Source: a virus. Taken from it: 64,000 nt of DNA. The notes beneath the pieces were generated by a model that did not search any database, had not been told where the DNA came from, and worked only from the letters and a program-made list of their open reading frames with translations. The stretch is from the IMG/VR virus record IMGVR_UViG_3300030107_006047, positions 1 through 64,000 of that record; one strand, 5' to 3'. This document shows positions 9,049-18,545 of this stretch, one piece after another; position 1 is the first letter of the stretch, and each line of letters opens with the position of its first letter. Position numbers and translations under genes: made by a program.

Positions 9049-9969
9049 ATGGATAATGCCGAAGTTGGGTCGGTTCCCGTTGAACCTGTAGCAGATCAGA
9101 CCGAGAACCTTGCGGACTTGGTTGATGTTGCTGCAGAGCCTGTTGATGTTAGTGCGAATGATTCAGTCGATACTGGTCAGCCCACATTTAAAGCCCTGGA
9201 TGCGCAGCTTGATTCAATCGATGAGCTTAAGCACGATGGCTTCTACAAGGACATTACAGAAGATCACATCAAAGAGCTTCCAACTGTTGCTCGCCGTATT
9301 CTTCACAACTTTCGCATTGATAAAAAGCTCCAAGAAAAGAACCACGCCTCTGAAATCAGTAAGATTAGCAGCAAGATTGAAGAGCGCGAGGCCCGCCTTG
9401 CAAAGATGGAGCGAGAGTTTGCTCGTCGCCAGGCGGAGTTTGCCGCAGTCGCAGAAGATCCAAAGCTAAAAGCTATCCTTGATCAGCCTTCAGATAAGAT
9501 GCCTGACATCTTTACCGAAGAAGGGATCAACGCAAGAATCCAAAGAGGTATCGCAGAGGGGGTTCGCAACATCCTCAAGCCGATGCAAGAGTCAGCACAA
9601 TCAAAAGCAAGAGAGACAGCCTATCTCGATTTTCTCGAGAAACATCCTGAGATGAGGAACACAGAGTTTAAGTCTGAAGTAGCCCGAATGGTTCGGACCA
9701 GACGAGACACTGGGGATCCAATCAAAACTCAGGATGCATATCAATTGGTAAAAGCCCGAAGAATCCTCGCTGAAAAGCAGGCAAAGGCATCCCGTGAAAC
9801 CAAGGCCCGTGCGCAATCAGCTCGGCGTATTGGTTCAAACACCTCCCGTGGTCGTCCAGGGGAAGAGGGAATCCCAAAAGACGTTATGAAGCGTGGCGCT
9901 AATGCTATCGCTAATTGGCTACAATCAAACCCTGAAGCTGCAAAGAAAATTTCAGCGACCTTCTCTTAA
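9049..9969 (+). CDS. Putative scaffolding protein
   Basis: 306 residues. ATG at 9049 is chosen because TTGGAG precedes it; an upstream TTG start at 9037 is inside that site. The protein has an acidic valine-rich N-terminus, a long predicted coiled coil (about residues 95-160: EKNHASEISKISSKIEE...), more helix and a basic C-terminus (about 240-306). This charge layout, and the position just before the major capsid gene, fit tailed-phage scaffolds, whose basic C-terminus binds coat protein. No protease gene is visible nearby. Confidence 0.75.
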   Translation: MDNAEVGSVPVEPVADQTENLADLVDVAAEPVDVSANDSVDTGQPTFKALDAQLDSIDELKHDGFYKDITEDHIKELPTVARRILHNFRIDKKLQEKNHASEISKISSKIEEREARLAKMEREFARRQAEFAAVAEDPKLKAILDQPSDKMPDIFTEEGINARIQRGIAEGVRNILKPMQESAQSKARETAYLDFLEKHPEMRNTEFKSEVARMVRTRRDTGDPIKTQDAYQLVKARRILAEKQAKASRETKARAQSARRIGSNTSRGRPGEEGIPKDVMKRGANAIANWLQSNPEAAKKISATFS

Positions 9970-9989
9970 TTCAAACTTGAGGCCCCAAA

Positions 9990-11033
9990 ATGGCAACTAC
10001 CGCCCTTACTATTGGTAATGAACTTCTTTCGACGACGATGCACGTCCTCATGAAGGAGTGGCGCGACGGTGTACACGAATCCGTTGCGTTTCTTGAAGCG
10101 CACGACCGTGTTCACGGCGCTGGCAACCCCACCCAAGCTGGCGGAACGCGAATCGTTGTTCCTCTTGGCTTTGGTGAGCACTCCACCACAACCCGCCTTC
10201 AGACTGGTTTCGAGCGCATTGACCTGAGTGTCTCCGATGTGTTCGTGCCTGCAGTCTACAACTGGGCTCATGTTGTGCGCCCTGTTGCGATTTCTTCTGA
10301 GGAAGAGTTCATCAACCAAGGCGACGCGGCTGTGCTCTCTATCCTTGAGTCTCGCGTGAAGATGACTGCAAACGCTCTCAAGCGTGAGTTTGTCAAGCAG
10401 ATCGTAGACGGAAGCCAAACCGGCTGGGAAGACTGGGGAACCTTAAACGGTGTCGATAACACTGCCGGATACCTCGAAGAGGGTGCTGTGGGAACGGGTC
10501 AAACCAACTCTGTTGGTGGCGTTGCCAAGAACACCTACTCGGACAAGACTGGTTGGAACAACCAGATCTTTGATGGTGCTGGTTCCTTCAACGCTAACGG
10601 CCTGGCTGGTCTTTATGACCTTCTTGTCGAGATTAACGCTGTGAGCCCCAATGGGCCCCCCAACGTGATTCTTGCTTCACGCGCAGGCTTTAAGAACTTG
10701 AAGCGTGCCCTGTCTGCTCAAGAGCGATACGTCGATCAGAGCAAGCTTGACGGTGGCCGGATGGTTCAGTTGTGGGACGGCATCCAAATCGATGTCGAGT
10801 ACAACATGCCTACGGCTGGTACGACCACTGGAACTGATCCAATCAGCTTCTACTTCCTGAACCTGAACGACCTTCACGTCATGTGGGATCCGAAAGGATA
10901 CTTCGACCTGTCCGACTTTGAGACTGTGTCTGGTGAGTACGATGTCCGCGCTGCGAAGCTTCGTTGCCGTGGTCAGCTTATCGCTAAGCACCTTGGCTCT
11001 AGCGGTATGGCATTTGACCTGGAAACGTTCTAA
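9990..11033 (+). CDS. Major capsid protein
   Basis: 347 residues, preceded by GAGG seven bases from the ATG. The sequence is mixed alpha/beta, with a helical N-arm, a domain rich in Val/Asp turns and NALKREF-type helices, as in HK97-fold coat proteins that lack a long cleaved delta domain. Codons end in C more often than in neighbouring genes, as expected for a highly expressed virion protein. It sits between the scaffold and decoration genes and is followed directly by a strong intrinsic terminator. The assignment is by position, length and expression signature. The exact coat family is not identifiable by eye. Confidence 0.85.
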   Translation: MATTALTIGNELLSTTMHVLMKEWRDGVHESVAFLEAHDRVHGAGNPTQAGGTRIVVPLGFGEHSTTTRLQTGFERIDLSVSDVFVPAVYNWAHVVRPVAISSEEEFINQGDAAVLSILESRVKMTANALKREFVKQIVDGSQTGWEDWGTLNGVDNTAGYLEEGAVGTGQTNSVGGVAKNTYSDKTGWNNQIFDGAGSFNANGLAGLYDLLVEINAVSPNGPPNVILASRAGFKNLKRALSAQERYVDQSKLDGGRMVQLWDGIQIDVEYNMPTAGTTTGTDPISFYFLNLNDLHVMWDPKGYFDLSDFETVSGEYDVRAAKLRCRGQLIAKHLGSSGMAFDLETF

Positions 11034-11042
11034 TATACCTTT

Positions 11043-11072
11043 GACAGGGGCCATTCCGGCCCCTGTCTTTTC
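11043..11072 (+). terminator. Intrinsic terminator after the capsid gene
   Basis: Perfect 10-bp stem (GACAGGGGCC, 11043-11052, with 11058-11067), five-base loop, then TTTTC. It sits nine bases after the capsid stop. Confidence 0.9.
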
Positions 11073-11110
11073 ATCGCCATAAATATCGAAAGAGCGGAGG
11101 ATATTAAAAA

Positions 11111-11650
11111 ATGGCAATTCATAAGATTGATGGTGGCCCTGGTGGCGAAACCAATCATTTTCCAAAAAAGTTCGTAACTCTCTACACTGCAGCAGGCATC
11201 GCCATTGCTAAAGGTGACTGGGTTGCGATTGATCTTGACGACTCCACAAACGGTCTTGGTGCCTCTGTTGAGCAAAGCACAGTGGCGCTTCCTCAGTTGG
11301 TGTTTGGTGTTGCTACTGAGGCGAAAGCACTCAACGACAGTGGAAACATTCGAGTCCAGGTTGCTGGATACTACGGCCATGAGGATGGCTCTTCGGCAAC
11401 TCTCGCAGCAGGCGAGGGTGCAAACGTAGAGACCAGCGTGGCTGCAGGAGACTTTATCGTTGCATCCCTCACGACTGCAGGTCGGGCTCAAGAAGTCGAT
11501 AACAATGCAATCGTTGTCGGAAACAGCCAAGCAAATATCCAGACTGCAATGCGAATTGCTCGTGTTGGTATTGCTTTGGAAGCCGCTGGAGCTAACAACT
11601 ACGGCGCAAACGAGACCGGCGTTATGATCATTGACCAGGGTTACTTCTAG
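11111..11650 (+). CDS. Putative capsid decoration/head-stabilising protein
   Basis: 179 residues, small, Ala/Gly/Thr-rich and beta-rich, starting after GGAGG (11097-11101). Its isolated placement between two terminators right after the capsid gene, with abundant C-ending codons, fits an abundant capsid accessory protein. The alternation FGVATEAK..VQVAGYYGHE resembles small beta-barrel decoration proteins that stabilise heads at local symmetry axes. No definite family. Confidence 0.65.
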   Translation: MAIHKIDGGPGGETNHFPKKFVTLYTAAGIAIAKGDWVAIDLDDSTNGLGASVEQSTVALPQLVFGVATEAKALNDSGNIRVQVAGYYGHEDGSSATLAAGEGANVETSVAAGDFIVASLTTAGRAQEVDNNAIVVGNSQANIQTAMRIARVGIALEAAGANNYGANETGVMIIDQGYF

Positions 11651-11691
11651 TCATAGAACTCCCACCTCGGGGTTCCCTTAGCCCCACCCTT

Positions 11692-11735
11692 CCGGCGACT
11701 GGGGCTCCCAACTCCCAGTCGCCGGTTTTGTTTTT
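11692..11735 (+). terminator. Intrinsic terminator after the decoration gene
   Basis: Perfect 12-bp stem (CCGGCGACTGGG at 11692-11703 with its complement at 11714-11725), 10-base loop, followed by TTTTGTTTTT. The next gene starts 11 bases later. Confidence 0.92.
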
Positions 11736-11745
11736 GTGAGGGCTC

Positions 11746-13059
11746 ATGAACTTTAAAGAAATCAGGGAAGAAATAAACTCTGCCCTTGACTACAACCCAG
11801 ACCTTTCGGCCTATAAAGACCAAGCCTCTCGGGTAATTAATCGAAATTACCTGCAGATTAGCAGTCAGCATCAGTGGCTTTTCTTGCAAGATCTTAGGTC
11901 GTTTCAGCTAAAAGCTACGATTAGCGGAACAACAACGAGCATCAACGTCACCATTGATGCCAGTAATCTTAGGCTTGTGACGGCTGCTTCAGGCACCCCT
12001 TTCTCTGAGGAAATGGAAGGCCAGACCTTTGTTGCCCCTGATGGGACAGAGGTCGATATCGTAAGGGTAGCAACCGCAACAACTCTTTACCTTGCGGCTG
12101 AAGTCTCGGCGGCTGCTGCAAGCGCGAGTTGGACTATTCGCTTTGATAGATATGCTCTCCCAAGTGACTGTGTCGAGGTTCTTGGGGTGATGTCTCGAGA
12201 AGATGAGCGTGGTCGCCTTAGCTTTGTAAATATGCGAAAAGAAGAGGAGCAGTTTCTCGATAAGGACGTGACGGGCGATCCCCTTGTAATGATCGAGGAG
12301 GAATCGAATGAGTTTCAACGACCCCCAGATCAAAAGCCCTCGCTTACCGTAGACAATAGCGGAAGCACAAATGCTCTTGCCGGAGATGTAACCTATCAAT
12401 ATTGCTATACGATTGTGTCTCAGGGCCTTGAGAGTGCGCCATCGTTGGTTTCTGAGGCAACGACACAAAGCAGTACATCGTACCAAACCATCACTGTTAG
12501 CAACCTGGAGGACTTGAGGTGGTCATCTGACGGATCAACCTACAGGGAGTCTGGAAAGAGGAAATACCTTTACAGGCGAGACAAGACAAACGGCACTCGG
12601 TGGGTGTTGGTTGCCAAGATTGACGCGACAACAACAAGCTACACCGATGAGACCGTCTTGCCGTCATCAACGTCTGGAACGAGCACATACGATTACGATC
12701 AGGTGGTTAACTTTTATGACTCAGGTCCTCGTCAATACGTCCGATTTTGGTGGACGGCATCTTCCGACAAGACATTTGAGATCCGATACATGCAGAGACC
12801 ACGAAGAATGTCTGCCGACTACGATGTCCCAGCGTGGCCTGTTCAATATCACCACCTCCTTGTGTACAAGTCTTTAGAGGACATTTGTCTTCAGAACGGA
12901 ATGGCTACTCACAGCCAGCTTTATTCAAGAAGGGCGGATGAGCTGCTCCTTAGAATGAAACAGAAGTATTTGAGCCGTTCAGATAGAATGTTTGTGCGAA
13001 GAGGGTTCGACAAGGATCTTCTTGAGGCTGAGCGCTGGGGTATTCCTACAAAGGTTTAG
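11746..13059 (+). CDS. Head-to-tail adaptor / tail tube-like protein with FN3-like insert
   Basis: 437 residues, GAGGG six bases before the ATG. The first 200 residues are helical then beta, with N-terminal EIREEINSALDY and a central ALPSDCVEVLGV, a pattern found in podovirus adaptor proteins (T7 gp11 or P22 gp4/gp10 region). Residues about 210-310 form a fibronectin-III-like beta module (VTYQYCYTI, ESAPS, YLYRRD). It is immediately followed, two bases later, by a nozzle-like gene, which supports a connector role. The exact family is uncertain. Confidence 0.65.
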   Translation: MNFKEIREEINSALDYNPDLSAYKDQASRVINRNYLQISSQHQWLFLQDLRSFQLKATISGTTTSINVTIDASNLRLVTAASGTPFSEEMEGQTFVAPDGTEVDIVRVATATTLYLAAEVSAAAASASWTIRFDRYALPSDCVEVLGVMSREDERGRLSFVNMRKEEEQFLDKDVTGDPLVMIEEESNEFQRPPDQKPSLTVDNSGSTNALAGDVTYQYCYTIVSQGLESAPSLVSEATTQSSTSYQTITVSNLEDLRWSSDGSTYRESGKRKYLYRRDKTNGTRWVLVAKIDATTTSYTDETVLPSSTSGTSTYDYDQVVNFYDSGPRQYVRFWWTASSDKTFEIRYMQRPRRMSADYDVPAWPVQYHHLLVYKSLEDICLQNGMATHSQLYSRRADELLLRMKQKYLSRSDRMFVRRGFDKDLLEAERWGIPTKV

Positions 13060-13061
13060 TA

Positions 13062-15458
13062 ATGAAAACTGCTACATTTCAAGTCGCCAAACTTCGGGGC
13101 ATCGAACAACGATGGCACCCAGAACCGGGTACTGCCGACCGCATCAGGGACATGACATGGGACCCAAAAGACGGTTGGAAGGATTGTGGTGGATCAATTG
13201 AAATTGCTACTACTTCATCAAGCAATGAGGCAGATAACTTGGCGGGGTCTGGTTCTGCTGCTTCCTACTCTTCTTCCCAAAAGAATCCGTTTGAAAACCA
13301 AGGGGAGATCATTAGTATTCACTGGTTTGCGCAGCACAATGGCGCAAGACAGTGGCTGATGTGGGAGGATGCAGACGGGCTGCTAAAGTATTTCAACGGT
13401 TCTCTTGCGGACAGAACAGGGACACAGAACCCTTGGACGACAGTGGTAGACATCTTCGGTAATGACTTGCCTGCTCGAAAAGTCTTGTCTACCCCGTATG
13501 CAAGAACACAGTCCCAGACATGGGGCGGAAGGATTTATTTTGCTAACGGCTACGACGAGGTCATTGTATTTAATGGAAATCATGTAGAAAAAGCAGGATA
13601 CACATCAAGACCAACACCGCCCTCCGCAACGGCTCTAAATGGAATGGGCTCTGACGGTGTGCATGCTACTGTTTTTTATTCGAATGGAAACGACGTTAAC
13701 CCCAAGGAGTACCATGACCTCGAGGGCGTTGGTCTTGGTGGCCAAAACATGGACGCAGACTCGGTAAAGGGATCCATCCTTGCCAGTAACACCAATGGCG
13801 TAGATTTTGGAAAAAGAAAGTGCGGCTATCGCTATAAGGTCACTTACCTAAACAGCCGTGGAGCAGAGTCTGCACCATCAGACGCCAGCGGTCTTTGTTT
13901 TTTTGAAAACGGAGGGGCTTTTTATAGCTTGGATAAGTGGTGGACCGATACCTTTTCTAGGGTCAACGAAGACGGAAGAACCTTTGTAAGCGTAGACATT
14001 CCAAAGGGCCCGCCAGGCACTGTTGCGAGGAGGATTTACCGTACAAGAAGTCTTTATAATTCTTCGAGCGAGCTAACCTCCAGGGGGCAGGGCGATGATT
14101 TTTATTTTTTAGATGAAATCCAAGACAACTACACAACGATTTTTGAAGACGGGAAGCCTGATCAATACCTTGGTCCACTTTTATTAGAAGATGACTTTGG
14201 CCCGATTCCTTCTGGAGTCACGATGATGGCCTCATTCAAGAACACCATGTTTATGGCTGGTCATTCTGGAAGCGAAGTCGTCTATAGCGCCCCGTTGCTT
14301 CCAGAGATTTTCCCTGTGGACAATGTCTTTTTTATTGGAGACTCAGACGAGGGGCCGATTACCGGCATGTACTCTACAAAAAATGCGCTCGTTGTGTTTA
14401 AGCAAAAGGGCGTTTATTTGATAAAAGGAGACCCGCTGAACGGATTTGACGCCGTAACCCTTACCAAGGACGTTGGGTGCGCCTCTCCTAAAAGCATCGC
14501 AGAGCTTCCCGGTATTGGTCTTGTCTTTCTTTCAGAAGACGGAATCTACCTTCTCAAAGGGGCCCTGGAAAACACAGGAACTCCCACCGGCATCGTCAAT
14601 ATCGGAACACCTATTCCAGACTTACTTAAGAAGCTCAATACGTCAGCACTGCTCAATGCGTGTGGGACCATTTACCATAAAGACAAAGAGTACTGGTTGG
14701 CGGTGCCGACGCTTGGATCGGAAAAGAATGATCTTGTTCTGGTCTACCATTACGAAGTGGGAGCATGGAGCTATAGAGAGAACTTTCCAATTGGATGCAT
14801 GGTGGAGTCTAGAGACCACAGAGGGTATTTGTTTTATGGAAGCAATGCGTCTGGCGCTGAAAGCGAAACAAATCCAGGCGTTACAGCGCAGGGGGTCTAC
14901 GCCTACAGTCGTGGGGCTAAAGCTCGAGGGCACTTTTACTCAGGCCCATACGCCACATCAGATATTCGCAAGGTTCGCCCGCTTTATGAGACCTCTTCGA
15001 TTGATTTCGGCAGCGTGTACACAAGTGTCCAACCGGCTCACGTTATCGTGTATGCCGTCGCATATGGCAACAACGATCTTCAGCTTAACTACCGTGTAAA
15101 CAGGGCCGTCTCTCAGCTTAGATCTTCAGAACAAAGCTCTGACCAGCAGGACCCAAATGATCGCCAGTCTATTTATGGGGCCGTGAGTGACGCAGAACGC
15201 TCAAACACATATCCTCCATCAATACCTGCAACATGGGGGCCCAATAATGCCAACGCTGGGTATTGGGCTAATGCCAGGCCGGTTCCAATTCGGTTTGACG
15301 TAAGCGCTGCTTCTTCTGGACCAGCCCGAGAAATGCAATTCACTTTTTCTCCCTACAGCCGACAGATTCAAATCGTTGGTTATGACATTGAAGTGAAGCT
15401 CGGAGAACAGAGAAATATCAAGCCCCTTAATGAGGCGCTTGCCACATCAAGGAGATGA
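13062..15458 (+). CDS. Tail nozzle-like protein (T7 gp12 / P22 gp10 type)
   Basis: 798 residues, AAAGG before the ATG. The protein is almost entirely beta with repeated blade-like segments (WGGRIYFANGYDEVIVF, MFMAGHSGSEVVYSAPL, FLSEDGIYLLKG), as in tail nozzle proteins built around a beta-propeller. A module near residues 260-330 (YKVTYL, ESAPS, RIYRT) resembles the one in the preceding gene. Together with that adaptor gene it forms the short-tail tube candidate. I infer a podovirus-like tail from it. Confidence 0.7.
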   Translation: MKTATFQVAKLRGIEQRWHPEPGTADRIRDMTWDPKDGWKDCGGSIEIATTSSSNEADNLAGSGSAASYSSSQKNPFENQGEIISIHWFAQHNGARQWLMWEDADGLLKYFNGSLADRTGTQNPWTTVVDIFGNDLPARKVLSTPYARTQSQTWGGRIYFANGYDEVIVFNGNHVEKAGYTSRPTPPSATALNGMGSDGVHATVFYSNGNDVNPKEYHDLEGVGLGGQNMDADSVKGSILASNTNGVDFGKRKCGYRYKVTYLNSRGAESAPSDASGLCFFENGGAFYSLDKWWTDTFSRVNEDGRTFVSVDIPKGPPGTVARRIYRTRSLYNSSSELTSRGQGDDFYFLDEIQDNYTTIFEDGKPDQYLGPLLLEDDFGPIPSGVTMMASFKNTMFMAGHSGSEVVYSAPLLPEIFPVDNVFFIGDSDEGPITGMYSTKNALVVFKQKGVYLIKGDPLNGFDAVTLTKDVGCASPKSIAELPGIGLVFLSEDGIYLLKGALENTGTPTGIVNIGTPIPDLLKKLNTSALLNACGTIYHKDKEYWLAVPTLGSEKNDLVLVYHYEVGAWSYRENFPIGCMVESRDHRGYLFYGSNASGAESETNPGVTAQGVYAYSRGAKARGHFYSGPYATSDIRKVRPLYETSSIDFGSVYTSVQPAHVIVYAVAYGNNDLQLNYRVNRAVSQLRSSEQSSDQQDPNDRQSIYGAVSDAERSNTYPPSIPATWGPNNANAGYWANARPVPIRFDVSAASSGPAREMQFTFSPYSRQIQIVGYDIEVKLGEQRNIKPLNEALATSRR

Positions 15459-15459
15459 C

Positions 15460-16329
15460 ATGGCTTGGAAGTATAGGCAGGAGTTCCATGAAGAGGGTGA
15501 TGCCATTATCCCAGACGATTGGATTGAAAACCAAAACGAGTTTGTGTCCGAGTTCAATGGGTTTCTGGACAGGGATAACTTTAGAGACAACGGGTTTAGT
15601 AGGCACAATGGCGTAAGCACCTCGTCTGATCAAAACGCTCTGCCGGTTGTTGCCGCGAACACATTCAATGATTTTTATGTATACGCTAAATCGACATTTA
15701 CCGTGCTTGATCCGTCTGAAGAGTCGGTACAAATGCTGGATCTTGGAGGAGACAAGGAGTCTGTTGGGTGGAGTTCCAAGGGCGTCGCGTGGAGAACATC
15801 TGCACTATCGTACCCCTATGATGACGACGCAGAGACGCCGGAATTAGACATAACCCTGTCAGACGGTGGCCTCTTTATTGTGGAGTTTTCTGCCAACTTT
15901 AAGTGGTTTGGAAGGGATGAGTATCTTCAGAAAGACGTAAACGGAAACCCAGAAGCAGCCTGGGGCGGGATTCACAATCCATCATGGGGTGATGGTTCTG
16001 AAGGACACCTTTGGGATGTTTATGTTCCAGACGATGACCCAAATGACCGGGTGGGACCGAGGCGCATGTTCGCCTGCATAAAGTTTAGAGTTGTATGCAA
16101 CGGTGGAATTATTGCTGAGTCTGGTTGGTACGCGAATCATGTCCAGCGCAACTCTGTGTATCTTGTCGGAGCGGCCCCGGTAACGGCTGGAAACGCGCAA
16201 GTTAGGGTTGAATATAAGCTTGCGTATGTTGATAATCGTATTCCGGGTGAAAGCATAGAAAGAGCCGGGGTAATTCAGCCTGTTCGTATGTTCGAGCGTG
16301 AACTCATCGTCAACCATAGGAAGCGGTAG
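15460..16329 (+). CDS. Fibre-type virion protein 1 of a related trio
   Basis: 289 residues. The ATG at 15460 is chosen because AAGGAG lies just before it; an upstream ATG at 15430 would overlap the previous gene more. The N-terminal 60 residues include a segment DNFRDNGFSRHN that is echoed in the next gene, suggesting a shared attachment region. The rest is a beta-sandwich-like body rich in Trp, Gly and Asn. It is likely a tail fibre or spike component. No enzymatic motif is seen. Confidence 0.7.
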   Translation: MAWKYRQEFHEEGDAIIPDDWIENQNEFVSEFNGFLDRDNFRDNGFSRHNGVSTSSDQNALPVVAANTFNDFYVYAKSTFTVLDPSEESVQMLDLGGDKESVGWSSKGVAWRTSALSYPYDDDAETPELDITLSDGGLFIVEFSANFKWFGRDEYLQKDVNGNPEAAWGGIHNPSWGDGSEGHLWDVYVPDDDPNDRVGPRRMFACIKFRVVCNGGIIAESGWYANHVQRNSVYLVGAAPVTAGNAQVRVEYKLAYVDNRIPGESIERAGVIQPVRMFERELIVNHRKR

Positions 16330-16330
16330 C

Positions 16331-17323
16331 ATGTCGAGAGTAAACATTAAAGACATCAACCCCGGAAACGTTCTCGATGTAGCGGATGTTGGGGACACAA
16401 TAGATTCGTGGGTTTCAGCCACAACTCCAACAGGAAACGCCGCCGTTGATGGGGGTATTGGTTCAGACAACATTCGAGACGAGGGGATTGATCGGCGCAT
16501 GTTTTTGCTTAGAGACGTTGTCACTACTGGTGGCAGCACTGAAAGCAACGCCGGAACCAATACGAGCGGGCAGACCGAAAGCAGTGGCTGGGACTATATT
16601 GTCCAGGGTGGGCGGTGTGACGGTCAATGGGGGATATACAATCCAAATACCAGCACTTCTTCTACTGATACAATCATTGGGCCCCTGACGTATAGCTCTG
16701 CGGACAATCACATGATGATTATTCGGTATTCTTTAGATATCGCAGAGGCTCCGAGCTTTACCAAAGCTATTGGCGATTATTGGGGTTCTGGGGGATACTC
16801 TAAGTCGTGGAACATGAAGACTAAGATTCAGACCCGCCTGGTCTGGATTGAGTCCTCTTCGCGCCCAACAAACAGCTCTATCTGGAACGTAATGCCAGTA
16901 ACAAGAAGGGTTATCCAGATGGGGCCGTTTGGGTTTCAGGCACCTATTGCGGAAAGCGACGACCAACTTGGTCTTCCAAACCTGGATACGTCCACATACA
17001 ACCACTGGTTGAATAGCCCTGATGATGACAACTATTCCCAGGCTGCTGGCATATTTGCCGACAAAACTCGACTGCGCGGGAACATCTGCGCAAGCCACGT
17101 TTTTGATTCTGTGAACATGATGTCGAACGCTGGAAACTTTCCCTCAAGTGGTTCCGCTGGTACACACCGTCGCACCGGCTACCACACGTCGGGCTTTACT
17201 ACCACTAACACTACGACGCTTTGGATTGGCTTGCAGGTAAGGGTTGATGGTTGGGACGATAACGATTCGGCGAAGGTCGCAATAAACAATGCAAGCCTTA
17301 TCGCTAGAACCTTTGTGAGGTAA
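16331..17323 (+). CDS. Fibre-type virion protein 2 of a related trio
   Basis: 330 residues. ATG at 16331 follows the previous stop by one base and is preceded by AGGAAG. The N-terminal part (DNIRDEGIDRR near residues 50-60) resembles gene 1 of the trio and is followed by a low-complexity Thr/Ser/Gly stretch (about 65-90) and a beta-rich C-terminus ending in a hydrophobic strand. Probably a tail or host-contact protein. Confidence 0.7.
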   Translation: MSRVNIKDINPGNVLDVADVGDTIDSWVSATTPTGNAAVDGGIGSDNIRDEGIDRRMFLLRDVVTTGGSTESNAGTNTSGQTESSGWDYIVQGGRCDGQWGIYNPNTSTSSTDTIIGPLTYSSADNHMMIIRYSLDIAEAPSFTKAIGDYWGSGGYSKSWNMKTKIQTRLVWIESSSRPTNSSIWNVMPVTRRVIQMGPFGFQAPIAESDDQLGLPNLDTSTYNHWLNSPDDDNYSQAAGIFADKTRLRGNICASHVFDSVNMMSNAGNFPSSGSAGTHRRTGYHTSGFTTTNTTTLWIGLQVRVDGWDDNDSAKVAINNASLIARTFVR

Positions 17324-17326
17324 AAC

Positions 17327-18217
17327 ATGCCAATTCAACCACCAGCAAAACCTGTAGATGGAGATGAAGTTCAAATTAGCTTCTTCAATGATGTTTACAC
17401 AGAGAGCGAGGTGTACCTCAACAAGGCTATTAAGCCATTTGCAGACTTTAAGAGTACCGCTACCGGCACAAGCCCGGTTGTCAAAACGCGCCACATTTAC
17501 AAGCCTGATTTTTATGGAAGCCCTTCTACTAGGTGTGAAGCGGTAAGTAGTGAAACCTACTGGAGGCAGTTGGGCCACGGTATCGAGTACACATCGTTTC
17601 ACCATCCAACAGCTAGCACCTCAAAAACAAAAAGATCGACGAATGGCTGGGTTCCGGTGAGGAACCTTGGGGCTACGATACACATTCAAGAAAACAACAC
17701 ACCCGTGACCATCCTTTCCAGTTTCTATGCATACGAAATGGGTGGCGCTTTGGAGGGGTGGGGAGACGGTGTTACCAATTCTACAGGAAGTGGAAGCTAC
17801 AGAGCGCTTGGCACGTCACTTGACGGAAAGCTTGAAATGGAGTGGTGCGCCGAGTTCGTTCTTTTTATTGATGGAGCCCGCGTAGACTACACCGACCGAT
17901 TCTTGTACGCATCTACGGCTTGGCAGCACATGCACTCCAGAAAACAGTTTTCTATTGTGTATTCAAAGACTCTAAGCGCAGGCATTCACCACATAAACAT
18001 TATGTGCAACGTGAGGTCCTTGAAGGGAGCGCCTGGAATGGGGGCGGACGATGAAGCCAGCTCAGGGTCTATCATAGCGCCTACTGGCATAGAAAATGTT
18101 GATGGACTTCGTGGCTACAGAAACACGGCGCAATCCCAAAAAAGGTTCCCTTCCGCAGCCTGGAAACACATCATGGTTGGCGGCAGGAGTCTTATTGTAG
18201 ATGTACACGCGCTATAG
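17327..18217 (+). CDS. Fibre-type virion protein 3 of a related trio
   Basis: 296 residues, GAGG seven bases before the ATG, three bases after the previous gene. It begins with a short Pro-rich segment and DGDEVQISFFNDVYTESEVYL, then a beta-rich body similar in character to the two genes before it. The C-terminus IMVGGRSLIVDVHAL resembles that of the second protein (ASLIARTFVR). It is probably part of the same tail appendage. Confidence 0.7.
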   Translation: MPIQPPAKPVDGDEVQISFFNDVYTESEVYLNKAIKPFADFKSTATGTSPVVKTRHIYKPDFYGSPSTRCEAVSSETYWRQLGHGIEYTSFHHPTASTSKTKRSTNGWVPVRNLGATIHIQENNTPVTILSSFYAYEMGGALEGWGDGVTNSTGSGSYRALGTSLDGKLEMEWCAEFVLFIDGARVDYTDRFLYASTAWQHMHSRKQFSIVYSKTLSAGIHHINIMCNVRSLKGAPGMGADDEASSGSIIAPTGIENVDGLRGYRNTAQSQKRFPSAAWKHIMVGGRSLIVDVHAL

Positions 18218-18260
18218 TTAGTATAAAAGCACTCATACTTCATAGGATAAAGAGAAAAAC

Positions 18261-18542
18261 ATGGGACTTCTCAGTAAAAAACGATTGAACAACATCCGCA
18301 AATTTTGGAACAGCAACTACAGAGGACAGAGCCTTGTTCCTCAACTTTTGAACCATATCGACGCGCTCGAGAAGCAGTTGAAAGACGGTGAGATTAAGGT
18401 TCGAGTTGGAGCAATCGAGGCAACTATCGATGCTGGTCCAGACGGTAAGTTCGGAACAAAGGACGATGAAGTTAAACTCAAGCGTGCCCCCCGAAAGAAG
18501 AAGCCAGCAGCTAAGAAGAAGCCAGCAGCTAAGAAGAAGTGA
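18261..18542 (+). CDS. Small protein with histone-H1-like Lys/Ala/Pro tail
   Basis: 93 residues. The first 70 look folded, with GPDGKFGTKDDE being an EF-hand-like calcium loop (D-x-D/G-x-x pattern) near residues 57-68. The last 20 are KKKPAAKKK repeats encoded by an 18-bp tandem duplication (about 18495-18538). Such tails bind DNA in histone H1-like proteins; a role in packaged-DNA condensation or as an internal protein is inference. A TATAAA sequence at 18223-18228 could be a promoter element. Confidence 0.75.
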   Translation: MGLLSKKRLNNIRKFWNSNYRGQSLVPQLLNHIDALEKQLKDGEIKVRVGAIEATIDAGPDGKFGTKDDEVKLKRAPRKKKPAAKKKPAAKKK

Positions 18543-18545
18543 TCT

